A DNA stretch of 64,000 bases from Corynebacterium ciconiae DSM 44920. GTDB lineage: Bacteria; Actinomycetota; Actinomycetes; Mycobacteriales; Mycobacteriaceae. Made by a program: the position numbers and the translations under genes. The stretch is taken from the NCBI RefSeq assembly GCF_030440575.1, contig NZ_CP047189.1, positions 1,550,001 to 1,614,000 on the forward strand, given 5' to 3'. The notes under the pieces are model-generated. The model did no database searches. It worked only from the letters and a program-made list of their open reading frames with translations, and had not been told where the DNA came from. Of this stretch, positions 56,955 to 64,000 are shown piece by piece (the first letter of the stretch is position 1; every line of letters begins with the position of its first letter).

Positions 56955-58457
56955 TTAATCCTCGAGCTTCAGTGTCTTCTGGGTGCGCTCCCACGTCTCC
57001 TCGAAGAGCTGCGGGTTCGCTGCCAGCTTAACACCGTAAGAGGGAACCATATCCTTAATCTTCGGTCCCCACTCCACCATGCGCTCACCGAAGCAGCGCT
57101 CGAGCACCTCGAGCATGGCGGCCGGGGCGATAGAGGCCCCCGGGGAAGCGCCGAGGATGCCGGCGATGCTGCCCTCGGAGTTGTTGATCAAGGAGGTACC
57201 AAAGGCGAGGGTGGAGAAGCTCGGACCAGCAACCGGCTGGATAGCCTGCACGCGCTGACCAGCGGTGACCAGCTCCCAGTCTTCGTCACGGGCGGTCGGC
57301 ATGTACTCGCGCAGCGACTCCATGCGAGCCTTTTGATCCTTCAGCAGCTCGGTGATCAAGTACTTGGTCAGGCCCATCTCCTGCACACCCACGCCCAGGT
57401 AGGACAGCAGGTTGCTCGGACGGATGGACTTAAACAGATCCAGGTTAGAGCCGGTCTTGAGGAACTTCGGGGTCCAACCTGCGTAGGGGCCGAAGAGCAG
57501 ACCGCGCTTGCCGTCGATGACACGGGTGTCCAGGTGCGGCACGGACATCGGCGGAGCCCCCACGGAGGCCTTGCCGTAGACCTTCGCAGCGTGCTGTTCG
57601 ATGAGCTCGTCGTTGGTGCAGCGCAGCCACTGGCCGGAGACGGGGAAACCGCCCCAACCGCGGATCTCGGGGATGCCGGCCTTCTGCAGCAGCGGCAGCG
57701 CCATGCCACCGGCGCCAACGAAGACAAAGCTGGCGGTGATCACGGAGGTGTCACCGGTGTGCACGTTCTTCGTGGTGATCTTCCACTTCTTGCCGTCCTG
57801 CTTGAGGTTTGTCACCTCGTGGCCGTAGCGCAGCTCGGTGCCGGCCTCCTTGAGACCCTGGATGAACTGCTTGGTTTGGGCGCCATAGTTGATGTCCGTA
57901 CCAGCGGAGGTCCACGAAATGGACACCGGCTCTGCGGAGAAGTCGCGGCCCTGAGCCATCAACGGCAGCTTCTCGGAGAACACATCCTCGTCATCGGAGT
58001 ACTCCATGCCCGGGAAGAGCGGGTGGCCCTTGAGCGCCTCGTAGCGCTTCTTCAGGTAGGACACCTGGTCCTCGCCGTGAGCGAAGGACACGTGAGGCAC
58101 GGGGTTGATGAACTCGCGCGGATCCTTCAGGATGCCGGTGTCCAGCTGGTGCGACCAGAACTGGCGCGACACCTGGAACTTCTCGTTGATGTTGATGGCC
58201 TTGTCAATATCAATACGCCCCTTAACCTCGGGGGTGTAGTTGAGCTCGCACAGGGCGGAGTGGCCAGTACCTGCGTTGTTCCAGGGGGAGGAGGATTCCT
58301 GCGCTGGGGCGTCGAGACGCTCCAAGATGATCTGGCTCCAAGAAGGCTCCAGCTGCTTCAACATTGCGGCGAGGGTGGCGCTCATGATGCCGGCGCCGAC
58401 AAACGCTACATCCACTTCATCGCGTACCTGGGCAGTAGCTGCCTTGGAATCTGACAC
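56955..58457 (-). CDS. mqo: malate:quinone oxidoreductase
   Basis: A membrane-associated FAD enzyme that feeds electrons from malate to menaquinone and is a major TCA-cycle enzyme in corynebacteria. It has an FAD loop [19 protein letters not shown] near residues 14-33, then the MQO-typical [17 protein letters not shown] and late [17 protein letters not shown] ([12 protein letters not shown]) segments. The 500-residue length is exact for the family. chlD starts one base after its stop codon, an unexpected link between respiration and cobalamin genes. Confidence 0.97.
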   Translation of the reverse strand: MSDSKAATAQVRDEVDVAFVGAGIMSATLAAMLKQLEPSWSQIILERLDAPAQESSSPWNNAGTGHSALCELNYTPEVKGRIDIDKAININEKFQVSRQFWSHQLDTGILKDPREFINPVPHVSFAHGEDQVSYLKKRYEALKGHPLFPGMEYSDDEDVFSEKLPLMAQGRDFSAEPVSISWTSAGTDINYGAQTKQFIQGLKEAGTELRYGHEVTNLKQDGKKWKITTKNVHTGDTSVITASFVFVGAGGMALPLLQKAGIPEIRGWGGFPVSGQWLRCTNDELIEQHAAKVYGKASVGAPPMSVPHLDTRVIDGKRGLLFGPYAGWTPKFLKTGSNLDLFKSIRPSNLLSYLGVGVQEMGLTKYLITELLKDQKARMESLREYMPTARDEDWELVTAGQRVQAIQPVAGPSFSTLAFGTSLINNSEGSIAGILGASPGASIAPAAMLEVLERCFGERMVEWGPKIKDMVPSYGVKLAANPQLFEETWERTQKTLKLED

Positions 58458-59143
58458 GTTGGTCCAACTTCCTTAATTCTCTATCTACGGTGCTCTCACG
58501 CGTTGTTCATTCTCGCGCAGGCCCCACACAATTCAGCACGCACTGCCCACCACCGCGATGGAAGAAACATCCGATGGGGGCAGCCATAGCAGAAGGGGTG
58601 CGGCCCGTACAAACGCCTCGCGCCCACAGGCTCCCTCGGTGGGTGCACACGCGACGCGATGGCGATTGTGATGCTTCAAGTTTACGCGCCCACGCAGGTC
58701 CGCAAGCACTTTTTTACAGGTCCTACCACAGCTCAGCGCGGGTGCTCGGGGCCACAGCGCTTATCGACGCCACGTCGAAGGCACCATCACGCTGGCGTTT
58801 TCACAGCAGCCGCTCAGCATCCTCAGTGCAGAGCGCCCCTCCCGCCATGGCCATGCCCACCACTCTTTCACCCCCAAAAGAGCGAAACTGGGCGTGGGCC
58901 ACACCCCCGCATTTTTGGATGTGTGGACTCCCCTGCGCACAGCTGCGACCATCGTTGACAGTGACGCGGCTCGCGTGCAGTAGCACCGCTTAAGTTTTCT
59001 CACACTCGCCGTCTAGCGCGCGCAACACGGGGCGCTCTGCCTAGGGCACGTGAGCTCAGCCTCGCGGCCGATGATGGGCGTAGAGTTGGCCGCGCAAGAA
59101 TGCTCTTTCGGGCAGGAACACTCGATGCTTGAGGAAAGTGAGG
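58458..59143. other. 686-nt gap between mqo and hydrolase genes
   Basis: The longest gene-free stretch. It must hold the mqo promoter on the left and that of the hydrolase on the right. It contains one copy of the interspersed motif (58759-58774). An 80-codon minus-strand frame at 58761-59003 has no ribosome site and improbable composition (Trp/Arg/Cys-rich). No RNA-gene structure was recognised. Confidence 0.5.
58759..58774 (-). repeat. interspersed motif, one-mismatch flank copy
   Basis: On the minus strand CGTGGCGTCGATAAGC, in the mqo-hydrolase gap; only the first base differs from the 9819 copy. Confidence 0.75.
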
Positions 59144-60130
59144 ATGGACGTGGACGTGGGCGTCGATAAGCCTCTTCAGTGGCAACCGGACCGTTTAGGC
59201 CCCGACTATGAGTACGCGCTGTGCGAGCTCGGCCCCGACCCCGATGGGGAGAGTCCGGTGTGTGCCGCAGTGGTACGCCACCACGGCGAGCACGACCATG
59301 CGGCAGTCATGGTGCACGGAATGAGCGATTATTTCTTCCACGACCACGTAGCCCGCTATCTTCACGCGGCGGGCATCCGCACCTACGCGGTGGATCTGCG
59401 TAAATGCGGACGAGCGCTGCGCACGGGCCAGACACCGCACTATGCCAGCGACATGCGGCTCTACCGCGAAGATCTCGAAGCCGCCGTGCAACATGTGGCG
59501 GCCTCCCATTCTCACGTGAGCGTGATGGCCCATTCCACCGGTGCCCTAGCGGTAGCCGAATGGCTCGCGCACACCGAACTGCACATCGATTCCGTGGTGT
59601 ACAACAGCCCTTGGCTGGAAATGCTCGGCCCACGGCGGCTCCGGCCACATATTCCTCGGCTGTCCCACGCCATCACGCGCGTGCGTCCGCAAGCCCTGCT
59701 ACGCCAGAAGCCGGACCCAGTCTACGGCGAGTCCCTACACCGCGGCTATCAAGGCGAATGGGACTACGATCTGCGGCTCAAACCACTAGCCGGTTTTCCC
59801 AAAAGGCTGAGGTGGCTGCGCGCGGTGGCGGAATCCCAGCGACGCCTGGCCCGCAACGAGCTACGCACCAGCGTACCCAGCCTCGTGCTCACCTCTGAGC
59901 GTTCCAGCACCGGCTCGACGCTGAGCGACGCCCATTCCAGCGACGTCGTGCTTGACGTCGCCGACATCTGGGCACGTGCCCCGCACCTGTCCACTGTGCT
60001 CGGCATCACCGCCATTCCCTCAGCGATGCACGATGTGTACCTGTCGCCCCAGCCCACCCGCACCCGCGCCCTTGAGGCAACGGTTGCGTGGATCCGCCGG
60101 CATGACGGCACTGCGCCCCTGCCCCACTAA
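59144..60130 (+). CDS. alpha/beta-hydrolase of lysophospholipase type
   Basis: A 328-residue soluble hydrolase. The oxyanion segment AAVMVHGMSDYFFHD and AVDLRKCGRA fit the serine-hydrolase fold. The nucleophile elbow reads MAHSTGALA, so the usual first glycine of G-x-S-x-G is alanine. The histidine is in IPSAMHDVYLS. The family is the monoglyceride-lipase-like group found beside mqo and mtr in corynebacteria; the substrate is unknown. The ATG at 59144 has GAGGAAAG upstream; a TTG at 59129 is possible. The interspersed motif overlaps codons 5-10 (59156-59171). Confidence 0.85.
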   Translation: MDVDVGVDKPLQWQPDRLGPDYEYALCELGPDPDGESPVCAAVVRHHGEHDHAAVMVHGMSDYFFHDHVARYLHAAGIRTYAVDLRKCGRALRTGQTPHYASDMRLYREDLEAAVQHVAASHSHVSVMAHSTGALAVAEWLAHTELHIDSVVYNSPWLEMLGPRRLRPHIPRLSHAITRVRPQALLRQKPDPVYGESLHRGYQGEWDYDLRLKPLAGFPKRLRWLRAVAESQRRLARNELRTSVPSLVLTSERSSTGSTLSDAHSSDVVLDVADIWARAPHLSTVLGITAIPSAMHDVYLSPQPTRTRALEATVAWIRRHDGTAPLPH

Positions 60131-60271
60131 CTGGCCTGCCCCGATAACAGGGCAGAGGAGCACGGCGGCGCCACATTGACACGAGCACTACTGTGTACAT
60201 AGGGATAGGACATCCAGATTTCTCACCCAGATTTCAATTAAGAACTACCTATTGAAGGAGACTGTTTTTCT

Positions 60272-61663
60272 ATGGCCACTGCCGCGGAGAAGCATTATGA
60301 CCTCGTGATTATCGGCACCGGATCGGGTAACTCGATTCCGGGCCCAGAATTTGAGGATAAATCCATCGCGATCGTGGAGAAGGGCACCTTCGGTGGCACC
60401 TGCCTGAACGTGGGCTGCATCCCCACCAAGATGTTCGTCTACGCCGCCGAACAGGCCCGCGCCGCCGCACACAGCGAGCGCTATAACCTCGACACCCAGT
60501 TCAACTCCGTGGACTGGCCCGCACTGCGCGAGCGTGTCTTCGGTGATCGCATCGATAAGATCGCTGCCGGTGGTGAGGAGTACCGCCGCGGGGATGAGAC
60601 CCCGAATATTGATGTCTATGACGGCCACGCCCGATTTGTGGACACCAAGACCATCGCCACCGCCGATGGCGACACCCCGGTGGTCATCTCCGGCGAGCAA
60701 ATCGTGCTGGCCGTTGGCTCCCGCCCGCAGATCGTGCCGCCGTACGCCGACTCGGATTTCCGCTACTACACCAACGAGGACATCATGCGCCTCGAAGACC
60801 TGCCGAAGTCCATCATCATCCACGGCGGCGGATTCATCGCGGCCGAGTTCGCGCATGTCTTCCACGACCTAGGCTCCACGGTGACCGTGATCAACCGCTC
60901 CCCGCGCATGATGAAGGCTCTCGACGCCGACCTCACGGAGCACTTCACCGAAGTCGCCGAGAAGACCTGGAACACCTACCTGGGCCACGACATCACCGAG
61001 GCCGTCAACACCGACGACGGCGTGCGCGTCACCCTCGATGACGGCACTGTGCTGGAGGCCGATGTCTTCCTCGCCGCCACCGGTCGGGTGCCCAATGGCG
61101 ATCAGCTCGACGCCGAAAAGTCCGGCATCGAGCTCGACGGCCCCCGCATCAAGGTGGACGAGTATGGCCGCACGAGCTGCGAGGGCGTCTGGGCCCTTGG
61201 TGATTGCAGTTCCCCCTACCTGCTCAAGCATGTGGCTAACGCCGAGATGCGCGCCGTGCGCCACAACTTGCTGTACCCCGAGGATCTGCGCCCCATGCCG
61301 CACGAGAACGTACCGTCTGCAGTGTTCACCCACCCGCAGATCGCTACGGTGGGCCTCACCGAGCAGCAGGCCCGCGACGAGGGCTATGACATCACCGTCA
61401 AGATCCAAAAGTACGGCGATGTGGCCTATGGATGGGCGATGGAAGACGAGTCGAACTTTGTCAAGCTCATCGCCGACCGCGCTACCGGCCAGCTTCTGGG
61501 TGCACACTTCATCGGCCCCGAGGCCGCCACCCTCATCCACCAGCTCATCACCGTGATGACCTTCAAGCTGGATGTGCGCCAGGTGGCCAGCGAGCAATAC
61601 TGGATCCATCCCGCCCTGCCAGAGCTGGTGGAGAATGCTCTGCTGGGCTTGGACTTCTCCTAG
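60272..61663 (+). CDS. mtr: mycothione reductase
   Basis: An FAD/NADPH disulfide reductase that returns oxidised mycothiol to its thiol form; mycothiol is the actinobacterial replacement for glutathione. The redox cysteines are C44 and C49 in GGTCLNVGCIPTK. An FAD loop (LVIIGTGSGNS), NADPH-domain IHGGGFIAAEFAHV and the C-terminal dimer motif YWIHPALPELVENALL (His-x4-Glu) are intact. Length is 463 residues. A GAAGGAG ribosome site lies 11 nt before the ATG, and a TTGACA -35-like box is at 60176-60181, with an imperfect -10 region. Confidence 0.96.
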   Translation: MATAAEKHYDLVIIGTGSGNSIPGPEFEDKSIAIVEKGTFGGTCLNVGCIPTKMFVYAAEQARAAAHSERYNLDTQFNSVDWPALRERVFGDRIDKIAAGGEEYRRGDETPNIDVYDGHARFVDTKTIATADGDTPVVISGEQIVLAVGSRPQIVPPYADSDFRYYTNEDIMRLEDLPKSIIIHGGGFIAAEFAHVFHDLGSTVTVINRSPRMMKALDADLTEHFTEVAEKTWNTYLGHDITEAVNTDDGVRVTLDDGTVLEADVFLAATGRVPNGDQLDAEKSGIELDGPRIKVDEYGRTSCEGVWALGDCSSPYLLKHVANAEMRAVRHNLLYPEDLRPMPHENVPSAVFTHPQIATVGLTEQQARDEGYDITVKIQKYGDVAYGWAMEDESNFVKLIADRATGQLLGAHFIGPEAATLIHQLITVMTFKLDVRQVASEQYWIHPALPELVENALLGLDFS

Positions 61664-61821
61664 CCCACGCCGGCCCGCATGCCCTCTACAAGGGCAACAC
61701 ACAGCGGCAGCCGAGCGCGCCGCCTCCCGCTATGCAGCGTGACGTAGCTGCATGCGAGGCACCGCGTTCGCGCCTGCCGCTTTTCTCCTTACTACCCACG
61801 GCGTAGAATCCTTAAACCATC

Positions 61822-62589
61822 GTGTCTGCACCAGTTTCTCGTCACCCCGCTTCCGTGGCCACACTCAGCATCGCTGTCGCTGTGACCATAGCTTTGTCTG
61901 CCTTGGGCACGAACTTCACGCACCAATCCCTGTGGTATTCCGGTCTCGCAGCCGTGACCATGGTGGTGTGTTCTGGGGCGATCGGGCTGCTGGCGATTCG
62001 CCGCTTCGTCTACCAGCATGTGCCGGTGCGATTTCCGCACCTGCTGTGCGGTGTGGGCGCGGTACTCAGCCTGATTAGTGGCTGCGCCATCCTCGCGGCG
62101 CGCCAACTGGGCTCGCCGACCATCCATTCCACCGTCACGCTGGCTTCCTTTTATGCCATGCCCATCGCGGCCGTGGCCTGCGCCTTAGGTGGGCTGATGC
62201 TGCTGCCGCGCCGCTGCGTTGTGGCCGTGTTTGGCATCACGAGCGGTGCTTTAGCCACCGGCTATATCTCCCTTGGCGCCGATTCCCTGCTCATCCGCGC
62301 CGGAGTGGTGGCCACGGCCACCGCCACCTTGCTGTTGAGCGTGTGGAGCATCGTGGATCTGCGCACTTACCGGGCTCGCGGGGCCTGGTCGCTTCGGCTT
62401 GCAGCCGCCATCATCACCATGGTGATGAGCTACGCCATTGTCATTGCTGCCACCCCGAGCAGCTGGTGGGCCAGCTACGCCCCGCCCCAGGCCCTAGCAC
62501 TGAGCTATATCGCCGCCGCTGCCCTCGGGCTCAGTGGCGGGTTGTCCTACCCCGGGCCCGCCGCACACCACCAGCGCAGCCGCAGCTAG
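61822..62589 (+). CDS. multi-spanning membrane protein of unknown function
   Basis: A 255-residue protein with seven or so hydrophobic helices (for example VATLSIAVAVTIALSALG, YSGLAAVTMVVCSGAIGLLA, LLCGVGAVLSLISGCAILAA, SYIAAAALGLSGGLSYPG) and short polar ends. I do not recognise the family. It starts with GTG at 61822, about 12 nt after TAGAAT, so its leader is very short. It is co-directional with mtr and convergent with cobQ, 35 nt away. Confidence 0.65.
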   Translation: MSAPVSRHPASVATLSIAVAVTIALSALGTNFTHQSLWYSGLAAVTMVVCSGAIGLLAIRRFVYQHVPVRFPHLLCGVGAVLSLISGCAILAARQLGSPTIHSTVTLASFYAMPIAAVACALGGLMLLPRRCVVAVFGITSGALATGYISLGADSLLIRAGVVATATATLLLSVWSIVDLRTYRARGAWSLRLAAAIITMVMSYAIVIAATPSSWWASYAPPQALALSYIAAAALGLSGGLSYPGPAAHHQRSRS

Positions 62590-62624
62590 GCTCAGCCCAC
62601 ACGCAGCGACTGCACGTGATCCTC

Positions 62625-64000
62625 CTAGCCGCGCGGTAAGTCCACCCCAAGATCCGCGCACAGCTGCTCTACATCCCAGTGCTGTTCCACCGTGTCAGCA
62701 ATCAGGTTAAGCTGCCGCATGCGCTCAGCCGCAAAGGAGGTATCGCTGCTGACAACAAAGCCTGGCTTTTCGGCAGCCTGAGCGACCCACGCAAGCACCT
62801 CACGGCGGGTGGCATCATCTTCGAGCAGACCGTGAACATGAGTGCCGCGGCACAGCTCGGTGGCGCAGCCCTCCCCGTCGATCCACGGCTGCTCGGTGGA
62901 GTTTTTGACCTGCCCGTGGTGGATCTCGTAGCCGCCGCGCGGGGTGCGCGTGAGGGTTTTGCGTTCTTGGAACTCGATGGTGGCGTCGAAAAGCCCCAGC
63001 CCTTCTGCCTCGCCTGGGCCTTCCACGCCGTCGATAATGCGCCGGCACATCATTTGGAAGCCGCCGCAGATACCGATCGTAGGGCCGCTGCGCTGCACAA
63101 TCGCATCGGCGATGCCGTGTGCGCGCAGCCAGTGCAGATCAGCCACGGTGGACTTGGAACCTGGCAGCACCACGAGATCAGCGGAGGCTATCTCATCTGG
63201 GTCCACGCTCCACGTGACGGTCACTCCCGGTTCGCAGGCCAGAGCCTCCACATCGGTGGCATTCGACACCCGCGGCAGGCGTACCGCCGCCACCCGCAGC
63301 CGCTGGGTGCCCAGCGCCTTGGTGGGCGGCCCCACCGGCGCGCCGATAACTGATTGCAGGGAGTCCTCCGCATCGAGCCACAGCCCGTGAATATAGGGCA
63401 GCACCGCCACGGTGGGAACCCCAGTGAGCCGCTGCAGCTCCTCCAGCCCGGGATCGAGGAGGCGTTGATCGCCGCGGAACTTGTTGATCACAAAACCGAC
63501 GATGCGCGCGCGGTCCTCGTTTTGGACGATGGCATGGGTGCCGTAGAGATGGGCCAACACTCCCCCGCGGTCAATATCGCCAACCACATACACTGGCAGA
63601 TCCGCCGCCTCCGCGAGACCGAAATTGGCCACATCGGTGGCGCGCAAGTTGATCTCCGCCGGGGATCCGGCCCCCTCGCACACCACGATGTCATAGCGAG
63701 ACTGCAGATCCTTCAGCGCGGCCGCCGCCACCTCACGCAGGTGCCGACGGTGCTCCACATAGGAGGTGGCCGATACCTGCCCTTGGGCAATGCCACGCAC
63801 CACGAGCTGGGAGGTCCGATCGGATCCGGGTTTAAGCAGAATGGGGTTGAAGTCCACGTGCGGCTCGAGCCCGCAGGCAGCCGCCTGCATCGCTTGGGCA
63901 CGACCAATCTCCCCACCGGTGGGACACACCGCCGAGTTATTGGACATATTCTGGGCCTTAAACGGCGCCACGGCGAGGCCCCGACGGCTGAGCGCGCGGC
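62625..64000 (-). CDS. cobQ: cobyric acid synthase, N-terminus cut by window edge
   Basis: Amidates adenosyl-cobyrinic acid a,c-diamide at positions b, d, e and g. The visible part runs from [20 protein letters not shown], a few residues after the missing P-loop, to the C-terminus. It includes [19 protein letters not shown] and a glutamine amidotransferase domain with the catalytic cysteine in [11 protein letters not shown] and a histidine in RGTHVHGLL. The frame is open to base 64000, so the true start lies beyond. The GTG at 63971 is internal. The interspersed motif is at 62979-62994. Confidence 0.94.
   Translation of the reverse strand, partial: RALSRRGLAVAPFKAQNMSNNSAVCPTGGEIGRAQAMQAAACGLEPHVDFNPILLKPGSDRTSQLVVRGIAQGQVSATSYVEHRRHLREVAAAALKDLQSRYDIVVCEGAGSPAEINLRATDVANFGLAEAADLPVYVVGDIDRGGVLAHLYGTHAIVQNEDRARIVGFVINKFRGDQRLLDPGLEELQRLTGVPTVAVLPYIHGLWLDAEDSLQSVIGAPVGPPTKALGTQRLRVAAVRLPRVSNATDVEALACEPGVTVTWSVDPDEIASADLVVLPGSKSTVADLHWLRAHGIADAIVQRSGPTIGICGGFQMMCRRIIDGVEGPGEAEGLGLFDATIEFQERKTLTRTPRGGYEIHHGQVKNSTEQPWIDGEGCATELCRGTHVHGLLEDDATRREVLAWVAQAAEKPGFVVSSDTSFAAERMRQLNLIADTVEQHWDVEQLCADLGVDLPRG

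Noticed and set aside
58761..59003. 80-codon minus-strand frame in the mqo-hydrolase gap
   Set aside because: Trp/Arg/Cys-rich composition, no ribosome site, no family resemblance.
60160..60271. SigH-type promoter for mtr
   Set aside because: No GGAA-N17-GTT arrangement was found; only a TTGACA box with a poorly spaced -10 region is visible.

Overview
The window is a G+C-rich, densely packed chromosomal segment of a Corynebacterium species. The genus is indicated by the gene order miaA-DUF349-miaB-recX-recA-bioYMN-pspA-clgR-cinA-pgsA-terC-ftsK-rnj-dapA-thyX-dapB-pnp-rpsO-ribF/truB-rbfA-infB-nusA-rimP-proS-mqo-mtr, by the mycothiol gene mtr, the mycolic-lineage PptT/metallophosphoesterase pair and an LAxTG-anchored wall protein. 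The species cannot be named from the sequence. No rRNA, tRNA, insertion sequence, prophage or CRISPR array was found.

Layout: 1-9.8 kb holds tRNA modification (miaA, miaB) and recombination (recA-recX). 10.0-11.9 kb is the bioYMN biotin importer. 12-14.7 kb has envelope stress (pspA, clgR), cinA and pgsA. 14.8-24.2 kb has a TerC manganese exporter behind a yybP-ykoY riboswitch, ftsK, RNase J, dapA, thyX and dapB. 25.1-30.9 kb is a galactose block (galM, sodium symporter, small membrane protein, galT, galK), which looks like an accessory insertion between dapB and pnp. 31.4-46.3 kb is the translation/RNA block (pnp, rpsO, ribF, truB, pptT, nrnA, rbfA, infB, ylxR, nusA, rimP). 46.3-52.3 kb has lipoprotein, wall protein, nagB, proS and yaaA. 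52.3-64 kb mixes cobalamin genes (cobA, cobB, cobO, chlD, cobQ) with mqo, a hydrolase, mtr and a membrane protein; cobQ runs off the right edge.

Most notable signals: (1) a 12-bp core, GCGTCGAWAAGC, occurs 14 times exactly on both strands, often in intergenic DNA. (2) Three divergent gene pairs (ribF/truB, rimP/DUF4439, proS/yaaA) share one geometry: back-to-back -10 boxes 4-5 bp apart, each 7-8 nt from its start codon, so both transcripts should be leaderless. (3) chlD is split by a +1 frameshift at CCC-TTT-C right after its AAA+ half, consistent with programmed frameshifting that yields two cobalt-chelatase subunits. (4) The terC manganese riboswitch appears to work by exposing or sequestering the Shine-Dalgarno sequence. 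(5) A serine/lysine-rich wall protein carries eight 33-bp tandem repeats.
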